Positions 1 to 8,026 of a stretch of DNA of 37,913 bases are shown here, piece after piece (positions within the stretch are counted from its first letter, which is position 1; every line of letters begins with the position of its first letter). The position numbers were made by a program, and so were the translations under genes. This stretch comes from Deltaproteobacteria bacterium (lineage in GTDB: Bacteria > Desulfobacterota > Binatia > HRBIN30): the NCBI GenBank assembly GCA_016200585.1, contig JACQEN010000038.1:1-37913 (forward strand), read 5' to 3'. The notes below the pieces were generated by a model, which did not search any database, was not told the origin of the DNA, and was given only the letters and a program-made list of their open reading frames with translations.

Positions 1-6
1 AGCAGC

Positions 7-279
7 ATGAAGAAGGCAACATCTAACAAGAGAAGCGACGAGCTACGTCCCGAATACGATCTGTCGCGGCTCAAGGGCGGAGTGCGCGGCAAGTACTATC
101 CGCAAGCCAAAGCCGGCACGAATTTGGTCTTCATTGAGCCGGGGCTCTCCGACGTGTTCCCCGACAGCGATTCCGTGAATCGCGCGCTGCGTCTCCTGGC
201 GGACACGGCCGAAGCTGCCGCAACCAAAGTGCACCGCGGCGGCAGGATGCCGAACAAGCGGCTCAAGCGGACCGCGTGA
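7..279 (+). CDS. small conserved protein in an integron-cassette-like position
   Basis: A 90-residue soluble protein, basic at the N-terminus, with no signal peptide or membrane segment. I recognise the general type (a small conserved protein resembling antitoxin-like proteins often found in mobile DNA) but cannot name a function. The last residues (PNKRLKRTA) are not protein-family sequence: they are the translation of the left arm of the attC-like site at 249-310, and the stop codon lies in the loop of that site. This is typical of integron cassette genes. The start ATG lies six bases from the window edge, so its ribosome binding site and any preceding attC cannot be judged. An antitoxin role is a guess; no partner toxin is visible downstream. 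Confidence 0.6.
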   Translation: MKKATSNKRSDELRPEYDLSRLKGGVRGKYYPQAKAGTNLVFIEPGLSDVFPDSDSVNRALRLLADTAEAAATKVHRGGRMPNKRLKRTA

Positions 280-310
280 AAAACGCTGCCGCTTAGCCGC
301 AACGTTCGGC
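249..310 (+). other. attC: integron attC-like recombination site
   Basis: The outer arms are GCCGAAC (249-255) and GTTCGGC (304-310), matching the R'' and R' boxes. Inside them GCGGCTCAAGCGG (258-270) pairs with CCGCTTAGCCGC (289-300), leaving one extra unpaired C (264), as expected of an extrahelical base. The short AA spacer after R'' and the partly unpaired centre (271-288) also fit. The fourth base of the R' box is C rather than a purine, but R'' carries the compensating change, so pairing is kept. The stop codon of the upstream gene lies in the centre. No integron integrase or second attC is visible in the window. Confidence 0.75.
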
Positions 311-319
311 ATCGACGAA

Positions 320-391
320 ATGGCATTGATCTCCTTTATCGTCCCGGCTTTTAACGAAGAGCGACGGCTCGGCCGCACCTTGAACGCGATC
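320..391 (+). pseudogene. N-terminal fragment of a family 2 glycosyltransferase
   Basis: The first roughly 24 codons read MALISFIVPAFNEERRLG..., the standard beginning of GT2 (GT-A fold) glycosyltransferases, including the VPAFNEE segment at the first beta-strand and nucleotide-binding site. After codon 24 the reading frame continues but no longer resembles the family; the DXD motif and acceptor domain are absent. It begins nine bases after the attC-like site, so the gene was probably cut by a recombination or deletion event next to the integron site. The exact end of similarity is an estimate. A product from this fragment is unlikely to be active. Confidence 0.5.
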
Positions 392-513
392 GGCCTGTAT
401 CGAAGGCCTGACGATCGACGGACGGTTCACGGCGTAGCCGCTTGCCTGACGACCGCCGCAGGATTCTACTGGCGGCGAGACGAGAGCAAGACAGAAAGGG
501 AGGTTCGGCAAAT

Positions 514-921
514 ATGGAAGACAAGCAGGCACAAATTCTACGCGCCGCTTTCCTGGCTGGTGCAGTCACCGATGCATTGGCGCTGGTGCCGATGCTGTCG
601 CCATCGATGGCCAAGCTGCTCTGGGGGTTCGAAGACATCAGCGGGCCGTATCGCTTCGCGATGGGTTACGGCGCATCGCTCATGGCAGCTTGGACCATCC
701 TTCTTCTGTGGGCCCACCGGCGTCCGCTCGAACGCAGCTTCGTTGCCGCCCTCACGGTGTTCGTGATCTACGGCCTGGTCGCAACCGAAGTGCTTGCCGT
801 GTTTGCCGGACACATTTCTGCCACGCGCTTGATCCCAACGTGGATCCTGCAATCCGCCCTCGTCGGCTTGTTTGCCGCCGGCTACCACTACCCGTGGTTG
901 CGCCAGCGAGTCGCAGCTTGA
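514..921 (+). CDS. small four-helix membrane protein
   Basis: A 135-residue protein with about four hydrophobic segments (roughly residues 8-28, 46-66, 76-98 and 106-128) and few charged residues, so an inner-membrane protein. The ATG at 514 was chosen because AAAGGGAGG lies at a good distance upstream (about 494-502) and because the upstream in-frame sequence is poorly hydrophobic and arginine-rich. I do not recognise a catalytic motif or a named family. The DUF4336 gene follows 31 bases downstream on the same strand, so the two may be cotranscribed. Confidence 0.6.
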   Translation: MEDKQAQILRAAFLAGAVTDALALVPMLSPSMAKLLWGFEDISGPYRFAMGYGASLMAAWTILLLWAHRRPLERSFVAALTVFVIYGLVATEVLAVFAGHISATRLIPTWILQSALVGLFAAGYHYPWLRQRVAA

Positions 922-952
922 AGAAGAAGCACCAGCCGCTCGCTCGCCGACC

Positions 953-1651
953 ATGCGCCGCTTTGCTCCGCTAAGGCAGCTGGCCGAAGGTCTCTGGGCC
1001 GCAGACCGGCCGCAGTCATTTTACGGCTTGCCGGTCGGGACACGCATGACGGTGATTCGACTGGCGGGCGGACGGCTGTTGCTGCACTCCCCGGTCGAGC
1101 TCGATTCCGACTTGCAAAGCCAGCTCGATGCCGTCGGCCGCGTCTGCTTCGCGGTTGCTCCCAATCGCGTCCATCACTTGTACGCCGGCAAGGTTGCACA
1201 GGTGTATCCGGGAACCCGTCTTTGGGTAGCGCCGGGACTGCCGCGCAAACGTCCCGACCTGGTCTTCGAAGCCGTTCTCAACGACGACGCGCCGCCGGAA
1301 TGGCAGGGCGAAGTCGAGCAGGTGTTCTTCCGCGGACGTCCGTACGAAAACGAGGTAACCTTCTTCCACCGCGCCAGTCGCACGCTCATCCTGTGCGACC
1401 TGGCGTTCAACTTCGGCCCGCGTACGGCGGCGCCGACGCGCTTGCTGATGAAGCTGCTGCGCAGCTACGGGCACCTCGGTCCGTCGAAGCTCGACCCGTT
1501 GCTCATCCGCGACCGTCGCGCCGCGCGTGCGAGCCTCGAGCGCATTCTCGCCTGGGACTTCGACCGCATCATCGTCGCCCACGGCGAGGTGTTGGAAAGC
1601 GGCGGCCACGAGATTCTTCGGCGCGGCTACTCCTGGCTGCTGAGCGATTGA
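953..1651 (+). CDS. DUF4336 domain protein (metallo-beta-lactamase-like)
   Basis: A 232-residue protein that matches, from memory, DUF4336 proteins: an N-terminal LAEGLWAADRPQSFYGLPVG segment, then TRMTVIRL, LLLHSPV, a VAPNRVHHLYAG segment and a C-terminal IIVAHGEVL segment. The family is thought to share the metallo-beta-lactamase fold, but the canonical HxHxDH motif is absent; the VHHLYAG and AHGEV histidines are the likely remnants of the metal site. Substrate and reaction are unknown. Start: ATG 953 places the conserved segment close to the N-terminus; an upstream ATG at 872 overlaps the previous gene and adds unrelated sequence. Confidence 0.7.
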   Translation: MRRFAPLRQLAEGLWAADRPQSFYGLPVGTRMTVIRLAGGRLLLHSPVELDSDLQSQLDAVGRVCFAVAPNRVHHLYAGKVAQVYPGTRLWVAPGLPRKRPDLVFEAVLNDDAPPEWQGEVEQVFFRGRPYENEVTFFHRASRTLILCDLAFNFGPRTAAPTRLLMKLLRSYGHLGPSKLDPLLIRDRRAARASLERILAWDFDRIIVAHGEVLESGGHEILRRGYSWLLSD

Positions 1652-1712
1652 TTCGAAACGAGCTCGTTCTCTGGCTCTGCCCGCCAACCTGGCCTAAGAT
1701 CGAGCAAGTCAA

Positions 1713-2216
1713 ATGACCGCAGCTGCGACGATCGACCGCGTCGGCCCCGAGTCGAACCAGATCCTGGTCAACCTCTTCGAGCACTACTTGCACGATATGG
1801 CGGAGTGGTTCCGTTTCGACGTCGGCGCCGACGGCCGCTACGCCTACGACGTGTCGCCGCATTGGCGCAACAACGACTCCGTCTACCTGGCGCGCGTCGA
1901 CGGTGCCCTCGCCGGGTTCGTCATCGTCGGGTCGGCGGAACCCTGGACCAACGATCCTGCGTCTCTCGATATTCGCGAGTTCTTCGTCATCCGGCGCCAC
2001 CGGCACTCCGGGGTCGGACGCGACATGGCACACCACGTCTGGAACCGGCATCGCGGCCGCTGGCTGGTGCGGGTTCTCGAGGCCAACCTGCCGGCGGTGC
2101 CGTTCTGGCGGAAAACCATCGCCGCATATTCGAAGGGACGATACGCCGAGCAGGTGGTCACGCCCGACGACGGCAAGCGGCGACTTTTCTTCTCGTTCGA
2201 CAATCGCAACCCATGA
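1713..2216 (+). CDS. GNAT family N-acetyltransferase
   Basis: A 167-residue cytoplasmic protein with the GNAT fold layout: an N-terminal helix pair (ILVNLFEHYLHDMAEWF), beta-strands around LAGFVIVG, a motif-A strand IREFFVIRR, and the acetyl-CoA pyrophosphate loop RHRHSGVGRDM (an RxxGxG variant). The acceptor substrate cannot be predicted; the subgroup with the YLHDMAEWF-type N-terminus is usually annotated only as a GNAT protein. Its stop codon overlaps the first possible ATG (2213) of the DUF2277 frame, and the MFS gene then overlaps that gene, so the three probably form one transcription unit. Confidence 0.8.
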   Translation: MTAAATIDRVGPESNQILVNLFEHYLHDMAEWFRFDVGADGRYAYDVSPHWRNNDSVYLARVDGALAGFVIVGSAEPWTNDPASLDIREFFVIRRHRHSGVGRDMAHHVWNRHRGRWLVRVLEANLPAVPFWRKTIAAYSKGRYAEQVVTPDDGKRRLFFSFDNRNP

Positions 2217-2227
2217 GGACATGGCGC

Positions 2228-2497
2228 ATGTGCAGGAACATCAAGACACTGTTCAACTTCGAGCCACCGGTGACCGGGGAAGAAATCCGTGCCGCGTCGC
2301 TGCAGTTCGTTCGCAAGATCAGCGGATTCACGTCGCCCTCGAAAGCCAACGAGGCTGCCTTTCACGGCGCGGTGGATGAGATCGCCGAGATCTCGCGCCG
2401 CCTCCTGTTATCGCTCGAATCAAACGCGCGTCCGAAGAACCGCGACGAAGAGGCCGCCAAAGCGCGAGCTCGTGCCGCACACCGCTTCGGCACGTGA
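2228..2497 (+). CDS. DUF2277 domain protein
   Basis: An 89-residue protein beginning MCRNIKTLFNFEPP, the hallmark start of DUF2277, followed by a conserved helix (LQFVRKISGF) and an arginine/alanine-rich tail. The function of the family is not established. The start at 2228 gives the family's usual N-terminus. An in-frame ATG at 2213 overlaps the GNAT stop codon as ATGA and would add five residues; it may be the translationally coupled start. The stop codon TGA overlaps the GTG start of the MFS gene, so coupling to the transporter is likely. Confidence 0.75.
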   Translation: MCRNIKTLFNFEPPVTGEEIRAASLQFVRKISGFTSPSKANEAAFHGAVDEIAEISRRLLLSLESNARPKNRDEEAAKARARAAHRFGT

Positions 2498-3894
2498 ATC
2501 CGACTACGGTGAGTAGCGACAACCCTGGCACGGTGTGGGACGGCGATCATCGTGCCCTGACGCTCGGTCTTCTACTCACCGTTTCGAGCACGGCGTTCGA
2601 AGCGCTGGCAGTTGCAACCGTATTGCCCGCCACGGTACGCGAGATCGGCGGGCTGAACCTCTACGGCTGGGCTTTCAGCGGATTCATGCTGACCAACCTG
2701 TTCAGTATTACGCTGGCCGGCCGGCTCATCGATCGGCGCGGACCGGCGCATCCTTTCATTGCCGGCAGCGTGTTGTTCGGCTCGGGTTTGATCGTCGCCG
2801 GCCTGGCGACGTCGATGATGGTCGTCGTGCTCGGGCGCGCCGCGCAAGGTCTCGGCGCCGGAGCCATCTCGTCGGCGGCCTACGTCGCCGTCGCTCGCGG
2901 CTATCCGTCGGGCACGCAGCCGCGCATGCTGGCAATGCTGTCGAGCGCCTGGGTCGTTCCCGGGCTGATTGGCCCGGCCCTCGCCGGCACGATTGCCGAC
3001 TACGTTGGTTGGCGCTGGGTATTCCTCGGGCTCGCACCGCTCATGGCTGCGGCGGCAAGCCTGGCCGTACCGGCCCTGCGGCGCTTCTCGCCCACCCGGG
3101 ACGCGGCAAGCGAGACAGCGAGCATCGCCGCAGCCTTTGCGCTCGCAGCCGGCACCGGAATTCTGTTGTTCGGATTGAGCGGTGCTTCGAGCTTGCAGGC
3201 CATCATCGGAACGAGTGTCGGCTTGGCGCTTGCCGTTCCAGCCGTCAGGAGGCTGGCGCCGCCGGGCACGCTGCAGGCGCAAGCGGGTTTGCCGGCGGCC
3301 ATTGCGACGATGGCGTTGCTGAGCTTCGCCTTTTTCGGCGCTGAGGCCTTCTTGCCGCTGGCGCTGACGACGGTGCGCCAACAGACGACGACCGTGGCCG
3401 GCATGGTGTTGACCGCCGCGACGCTGGCGTGGACATCGGGGGCGTGGATTCAGGCGCGCCTCGACGCAACGCACAGTCGCCGCCGACTCGCCGCCGCCGG
3501 CCTGGCGTTGACCTTCGCCGGCATCGCCGGGACCATGCTGGTGTTGTTCCCGCGCGTTCCGGTTTCGCTTGCGGCGCTCACCTGGGGAATCTCCGGCCTC
3601 GGGATCGGCATCGCCTACTCGACGATCACCCTCGTCGTTCTCGCATCGGCGCCGCCGGGAAGCGAGGGAACGGCCTCGGCCGCCATGCAGCTCGCCAATG
3701 TCCTCGGCGTCGCTCTCGGCACCGGCCTCGGCGGAGCGATTCTCTCGATGGCAACAACCCATGCGGCGCAGACCTTGGGGATTGCCTTTATCGATGCCAC
3801 CGCCGTTGCTGCAGCTGCCGTCGGCATCATCACCGCCGGGCGATTCACGGCGCCGCGGGACAAGGGGTCAGCGCGAACGACATCCTGCCTCTGA
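2494..3894 (+). CDS. major facilitator superfamily transporter
   Basis: A 466-residue, very hydrophobic protein with 12 to 14 predicted membrane helices. The loop after the second helix (GRLIDRRG) is the MFS motif A region, and GRAAQGLGAGAISS in helix 4 resembles motif B/C of drug-proton antiporters of the EmrB/DHA type. WVVPGLIGPALAGTIADYVGWRWVF also matches that group. It probably exports a small hydrophobic compound, or a product related to its GNAT neighbour; the substrate cannot be read from sequence. The start is a GTG inside the DUF2277 stop codon overlap (GTGA), indicating translational coupling. The C-terminus is short and polar. Confidence 0.85.
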   Translation: MNPTTVSSDNPGTVWDGDHRALTLGLLLTVSSTAFEALAVATVLPATVREIGGLNLYGWAFSGFMLTNLFSITLAGRLIDRRGPAHPFIAGSVLFGSGLIVAGLATSMMVVVLGRAAQGLGAGAISSAAYVAVARGYPSGTQPRMLAMLSSAWVVPGLIGPALAGTIADYVGWRWVFLGLAPLMAAAASLAVPALRRFSPTRDAASETASIAAAFALAAGTGILLFGLSGASSLQAIIGTSVGLALAVPAVRRLAPPGTLQAQAGLPAAIATMALLSFAFFGAEAFLPLALTTVRQQTTTVAGMVLTAATLAWTSGAWIQARLDATHSRRRLAAAGLALTFAGIAGTMLVLFPRVPVSLAALTWGISGLGIGIAYSTITLVVLASAPPGSEGTASAAMQLANVLGVALGTGLGGAILSMATTHAAQTLGIAFIDATAVAAAAVGIITAGRFTAPRDKGSARTTSCL

Positions 3895-3959
3895 TCTAAA
3901 GGATCCGCCCCATGCTTCGACGAGGCTTTGCCCACCAATGACAAAGCCCATGCTCTGGA

Positions 3960-4086
3960 CCGGGGCATGAATGCCCCGGCTGAAAACAGGCGCCTGCTCG
4001 AAGCAGGCGCAAGCATAAGAACTCCCAAGGTGTTGTGCACCTCGTTCAGGTGGTGCCCGATTTCAGCCCGACGATTCATCGTCGGG
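3960..4086. repeat. REP-like palindrome cluster with inverted ends
   Basis: The spacer after the MFS gene holds three perfect hairpins: 3960-3979 (CCGGGGCAT-GA-ATGCCCCGG), 3990-4010 (9-bp stem, CGA loop) and 4067-4086 (CCCGACGAT-TC-ATCGTCGGG). The first and third have the same design, a 9-bp stem around a central ATGAAT, in opposite orientation. The layout resembles a bacterial interspersed mosaic element or a very short non-autonomous element bounded by REP-like hairpins. Relatives occur at 19736-19755 and 37894-37913. It may also act as the transcription terminator for the MFS operon. Confidence 0.65.
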
Positions 4087-4169
4087 TTCGCCTTCTTTCC
4101 ATCAGGTGTGCATGGCAGAACTGGCGCGCAAAGATGCGCGCCAAGAGTGATTCGTGTTACAAGCGCCGC

Positions 4170-4889
4170 ATGTCATCCGAAACCCACGAATTGGTGATGT
4201 CGGCGCCCGGTCGCAACGCTTTGAGCTCGGCATTCATGCAGCAACTCATCGACGAGCTGCACCGTGCCGCCGGGAAACCACTGCTCTTGAGCGGTGCCAA
4301 CGGCGCGTTTTCTGCCGGGCTCAATTTGAAGGAGGTCGCCAGCCTCGACCTCGACGGCATGGCGCGCTTCCTCGGCTTGCTCGACGACCTGATCGACGCG
4401 CTCTATCTCTATCCCGGGCCGACGGTCGCTTGCGTCAACGGCCATGCCATTGCCGGCGGTTGCATGCTGGTTCTGTGCTGCGACTTGCGCATCGCCGTCG
4501 ACGACGGGTCGGTACGCATCGGCCTCAACGAGGTGCCGCTAGGTCTTGAATTTCCACCTAAGCTCCTCGCCCTGGCCGTCGACCGCATCGCCCCGCGCTC
4601 GCGCGACCGTGTTTTGCTCGAAGGCGGGTTGCACGATCCACGCACTGCGTTGCAGCTCGGCTTGATCGACGAAGTCGCCGGCGACGTCCATGCCGCCGCA
4701 CGCACCACCCTCGAACAACTCGCCGCTGCGCCGCGCGCGGAGTACGTCGCCACCAAGAGAGTCCTCCGCTCAGGTAAGCTCGACCTGTCAACCGAGCAGC
4801 GTCGTTATTTCCGCGAGCACATCGTTCCGACGTGGTGTTCGGAGGCGGTCAAGGCCCGCGTGCGCGCCCGGCTCGAATCCAAACGCTGA
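4170..4889 (+). CDS. enoyl-CoA hydratase/isomerase family protein
   Basis: A 239-residue crotonase-fold protein. The two oxyanion-hole segments are visible: SGANGAFSAGLNLKEV (around residue 50) and NGHAIAGGCMLVLCCDLRIA (around 92). The conserved glutamate region is RIGLNEVPLG, retaining the position of the second catalytic Glu of hydratases; the first Glu position is less clear. It probably acts on an acyl-CoA in beta-oxidation or a degradation pathway, but hydratase, isomerase and hydrolase members cannot be separated here. The start at ATG 4170 gives a normal N-terminus, although no strong Shine-Dalgarno is seen. The TPR lipoprotein gene follows 30 bases later. Confidence 0.8.
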   Translation: MSSETHELVMSAPGRNALSSAFMQQLIDELHRAAGKPLLLSGANGAFSAGLNLKEVASLDLDGMARFLGLLDDLIDALYLYPGPTVACVNGHAIAGGCMLVLCCDLRIAVDDGSVRIGLNEVPLGLEFPPKLLALAVDRIAPRSRDRVLLEGGLHDPRTALQLGLIDEVAGDVHAAARTTLEQLAAAPRAEYVATKRVLRSGKLDLSTEQRRYFREHIVPTWCSEAVKARVRARLESKR

Positions 4890-4919
4890 AGACGAACGCA
4901 AGGAGGGGGGTCGCGCCTC

Positions 4920-6578
4920 ATGAAACAGACATCGATTTTCGTCGTCGCTTGCGTGCTGCTGGCGGGATGCGGCCTGTGGCACGCGGGGCCAACCCTCGAA
5001 CCGGTTGGCGACGTACCGCTGTTCAGCGGTCTCGGCGAACACACGCGCCCGGTCGACACCGGCTCGGCCGACGCGCAGCGTTACTTCGATCAGGGCCTGA
5101 ATTTCTTGTTTGCCTTCAATCACGACGAAGCGATTCGCTCGTTCCGCAAAACCTCCGAGCTCGATTCGTCGTGTGCCATGGCGTGGTGGGGCATCGCCAT
5201 TGCGAACGGACCGCACATCAACAACCCGATGATGCCGCCCGACCGCGAGAAAGCGGCTTGGGAAGCGGCGCAAGAAGCGCAACGGCGCTCCGGCCACGCC
5301 AGCGAAGTCGACCGCGCGTTGATCGAAGCGTTGACGCAGCGTTACACGAACAAAGCAGCGTTCGACGGCAAGGCCCTCGACGCTGCGTATGCCGATGCCA
5401 TGCGCGGCGTGTGGCAGCGTTTTCCGCAAGACGACGACGTCGGAGCCCTGTTCGCCGAGGCCTTGATGGACTTGCGTCCGTGGGACTTCTGGACCGCCGA
5501 CGGCAAACCGCAACCCGGCACCGAGGAACTGCTGACAACTCTGGAAAAAGTAATCAGTCGCAACCCAAGCCATCCGCACGCCCTGCATCTGTACATCCAC
5601 GCCGTCGAAGCTTCCCCGAACCCCGAAAAGGGCGACGCCGCGGCTGACCGTTTGCGCGACCTCGAGCCCGGCCTCGGGCACATGGTGCACATGCCGTCGC
5701 ACATCGATGTTCGCCGCGGGCGCTGGGAGCAAGCGATGCTGGCCAATTCCAAAGCCATCGAGAGCGACCGCAAGTACCGTGAGCTTTCGCCGCGCCAGGG
5801 CTTCTACACCGTCTACATGTCGCACAACCGCCACATGCTCGCCTACGCGGCGATGATGACCGGACATCGGGCCGAAGCCGTGAAGGCGATCGATGAAATG
5901 CTGGCGCAGATGCCGCCTGAATTCGTCGACGAAATGGCTGCCGTCGTCGACGGGTTCATGGCCATGCCGCTCGAGGTGCGTATGCGCTTCGGAATGTGGG
6001 ACGACATTCTCGCCGCGCCGGAATTCCCGGAGCGCTTCCCGCTTGCACGGGCCTTGCGCCACTATGCGCGCGGCGTTGCGTACGCGGCACGTGGACGCAC
6101 CAAAGAAGCTCGCGCCGAGCAGCAGGCAATGATCGAAGCAAAAGCAAAGGTACCCACGGACGCCGCTTTCCTGAACAACTCCGCCGCCGACTTGATCAAG
6201 GTCGCCGAACAACTTTTGGACGGAGAAATTCTCTACCGCGAAGGCAAGATGAAAGCGGCCATCGAATCGCTGCGCAACGCGACTGGAACCGAGGACACCC
6301 TACGCTACGACGAGCCGCCCGACTGGATCCAACCGACGCGCCACGCACTCGGTGCGGCGCTGTTGCAGTCGCGGCGCTGGAAGGAAGCGGAAGCGGTGTT
6401 CCGCGACGACCTGCGGCGCGTGCCGGAGAACGGTTGGAGCTTGTACGGCCTGGCGCGTAGCCTGCGCCATCAGCACAAGGACAAGGAAGCCAGTGAGGTC
6501 GAATCGCGCTTCGCAAAGGTCTGGGCGCAATCCGACACCAAGATATCGTCGCCCTGCTTCTGCCAGCCGGGCATTTGA
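4920..6578 (+). CDS. tetratricopeptide-repeat lipoprotein
   Basis: A 552-residue exported lipoprotein. The N-terminus MKQTSIFVVACVLLAGC is a signal peptide ending in a lipobox (LLAGC, Cys17). Several TPR-like helical repeats follow: YFDQGLNFLFAFNHDEAIRS near residue 60, one near residue 210, ALRHYARGVAYAARG near 380 and ALLQSRRWKEAEAVFRDDL near 480. MHMPSHIDVRRGRW near residue 260 is typical of a common group of environmental TPR proteins of unknown function. The strong AAGGAGGGG at about 4899-4908 supports the start. The C-terminus contains an odd CFC motif (SPCFCQPGI). It probably anchors to a membrane and mediates protein contacts; the GST gene follows after 12 bases. Confidence 0.8.
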   Translation: MKQTSIFVVACVLLAGCGLWHAGPTLEPVGDVPLFSGLGEHTRPVDTGSADAQRYFDQGLNFLFAFNHDEAIRSFRKTSELDSSCAMAWWGIAIANGPHINNPMMPPDREKAAWEAAQEAQRRSGHASEVDRALIEALTQRYTNKAAFDGKALDAAYADAMRGVWQRFPQDDDVGALFAEALMDLRPWDFWTADGKPQPGTEELLTTLEKVISRNPSHPHALHLYIHAVEASPNPEKGDAAADRLRDLEPGLGHMVHMPSHIDVRRGRWEQAMLANSKAIESDRKYRELSPRQGFYTVYMSHNRHMLAYAAMMTGHRAEAVKAIDEMLAQMPPEFVDEMAAVVDGFMAMPLEVRMRFGMWDDILAAPEFPERFPLARALRHYARGVAYAARGRTKEARAEQQAMIEAKAKVPTDAAFLNNSAADLIKVAEQLLDGEILYREGKMKAAIESLRNATGTEDTLRYDEPPDWIQPTRHALGAALLQSRRWKEAEAVFRDDLRRVPENGWSLYGLARSLRHQHKDKEASEVESRFAKVWAQSDTKISSPCFCQPGI

Positions 6579-6590
6579 AAGGAGTGTTGC

Positions 6591-7223
6591 GTGAAGCTCT
6601 ACATCTTCCCCATTGCCCCGAACCCCACCAAGGTCCGCTTGTACCTCGCGGAAAAGATAGCCGGCGGTGCGGTGATCGATCTCCCCCAGATCATGGTCGA
6701 TCTCCGGGAGGGCGAACAGAAACGACCCGAGCACCTGGCACGCAATCCATTCGGGAAGCTCCCCGTCCTCGAGCTCGACGATGGATCCCATCTGATCGAG
6801 TCGCTGGCGATCATCGAGTACCTCGAGGAATGTCATCCGGAGCCGCCCATGATCGGGCGCACGACGTTGGAACGCGCGCGAATGCGCGAGCTGGAGCGAA
6901 TCGCCGACCTGGGCATGCTCTTGCAGGTGGGACGAATCATCCACGCCACCAAGTCGCCCTTGGGGCTTCCACCGAACCCCGGCGTTGCGGAGTCGGCGCG
7001 GGCGATGCTGCCCGACGCCCTGCGAGTGTTGGACGACCGGATGGCGGACGGCCGTCCGTTCGTGGCTGGCGCCGCACCGGGCATTGCCGACTGCACGCTA
7101 GCGTCTGCCTTCCAATTCGCGCGTTTCGGCGGCGTAGAGATCCCGGCGGATTTCCAGTACCTGACGCGATGGGACGCGGCCTACCGCGCGCGCCCTGCAG
7201 CGCAACAGGTACTGCTCGCGTAG
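6591..7223 (+). CDS. glutathione S-transferase family protein
   Basis: A 210-residue cytoplasmic protein with the GST two-domain layout. The thioredoxin-like N-terminal domain begins MKLYIFPIAPNPTKVRLYLAEK, contains the cis-proline segment GKLPVLELDDG and the glutathione-binding segment LIESLAIIEYLEE. The helical C-terminal domain includes PGIADCTLASAFQFA, matching the N-capping box and hydrophobic staple. It probably conjugates glutathione to an electrophile; the substrate is unknown. The start codon is GTG, supported by AAAGGAG with correct spacing just before it. It follows the TPR lipoprotein gene closely and is likely in the same operon. Confidence 0.8.
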   Translation: MKLYIFPIAPNPTKVRLYLAEKIAGGAVIDLPQIMVDLREGEQKRPEHLARNPFGKLPVLELDDGSHLIESLAIIEYLEECHPEPPMIGRTTLERARMRELERIADLGMLLQVGRIIHATKSPLGLPPNPGVAESARAMLPDALRVLDDRMADGRPFVAGAAPGIADCTLASAFQFARFGGVEIPADFQYLTRWDAAYRARPAAQQVLLA

Positions 7224-7265
7224 GCCGACGGCCGTGACCGTTGGGCGACTCGCAAAGTCGCCGCT

Positions 7266-7321
7266 GGGGCCATGTCTGGAAAATAAAGAGCTTCGCTCCA
7301 AGTTTCATTTTCAGAGGCCCC
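7266..7321. terminator. imperfect nested fold-back after the GST gene
   Basis: GGGGCC (7266-7271) pairs with GGCCCC (7316-7321), CTGGAAAAT (7276-7284) with ATTTTCAG (7307-7314) allowing one bulge, and an inner GAGC-TTC-GCTC hairpin occupies 7288-7298. It lies 43 bases after the GST stop codon in a 246-base spacer. It could terminate the operon or be a remnant of a small mobile element. There is no long T-run, so factor-independent termination is uncertain. Confidence 0.35.
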
Positions 7322-7469
7322 GTCTACCTTGGTGGGTTCTGTTTCCGCCGGCAAAACGCACGACCTGTCACGCAGCGGTCGAAGGTTAGGTTCTGCCTGC
7401 GCAAAGATCCTGATCCGCGGCTAGAAGCTCATTTCAGATTGAGGTTATGAGCCAAGGGGAGACGAGCCA

Positions 7470-7946
7470 ATGATCATTATGGAACCGATCGGCTACGTGC
7501 GCGCCCAGCGCACCCGCGCCGAAGATGACAACTGGGGCGGTGCCGAGGCGGCTATCGTGGTGGACGACAGCTTCGATCCCGAGTGCCTGCTCGGCATCGA
7601 GGAATTCTCGCACGCCGAGATCCTCTTCTACTTCGATCAGGTCGACCCGCAGAAAATCGTCAGCGGCGCACGCCACCCGCGCAACAATCCGCAATGGCCG
7701 CGCATCGGCATCTTTGCGCAACGCGGCAAGAACCGGCCGAATCGCATCGGCAGCACCATCATCCGCGTGCTGCGACGTGAAGGGCGAACGCTTTACGTCG
7801 CCGAGCTCGACGCCATCGACGGCACACCCGTGCTCGACATCAAACCGGTGATGCAAGAGTTCCTGCCGCGCCAACGAGTACACCAGCCGCAGTGGTCGCA
7901 CGAGATCATGCGCGACTACTGGAGCCGTGAGAACCCAGTGGTTTGA
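7470..7946 (+). CDS. TrmO/TsaA-like SAM-dependent methyltransferase
   Basis: A 158-residue protein of the TsaA/TrmO (YaeB) fold. MEPIGYVR at the start, HPRNNPQWPRIGIFAQRGKNRPNRIGST in the middle (residues about 67-95) and AELDAIDGTPVLDIKPV correspond to the beta-barrel segments of TrmO, which methylates N6-threonylcarbamoyladenosine 37 in tRNA using S-adenosylmethionine. The canonical RSPxRPNPIG segment is changed to RGKNRPNRIG, and the protein lacks the extra C-terminal domain of full-length E. coli TrmO, so it may have another substrate. An AAGGGGA precedes ATG 7470; ATG 7479 is an alternative start. Confidence 0.7.
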   Translation: MIIMEPIGYVRAQRTRAEDDNWGGAEAAIVVDDSFDPECLLGIEEFSHAEILFYFDQVDPQKIVSGARHPRNNPQWPRIGIFAQRGKNRPNRIGSTIIRVLRREGRTLYVAELDAIDGTPVLDIKPVMQEFLPRQRVHQPQWSHEIMRDYWSRENPVV

Positions 7947-8026
7947 ACTGTTCTTCCCTTGTGCATTTCATGCGCTTCGTGGTTTCCCGCACTCTTTCAA
8001 TCTAACCTTGATCTGACAAAAGATTT

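Noticed and set aside
4788-6212. Long open frame on the minus strand opposite the TPR lipoprotein gene
   Set aside because: It is a shadow of high GC content: the opposite frame encodes a clear lipoprotein with signal peptide and TPR repeats, and the minus frame has no recognisable domain or ribosome site.
7470-7946. Possible frameshifted or truncated gene because the protein is shorter than TrmO
   Set aside because: The frame is intact and short single-domain members of the family exist; only the RPNPIG motif is changed.
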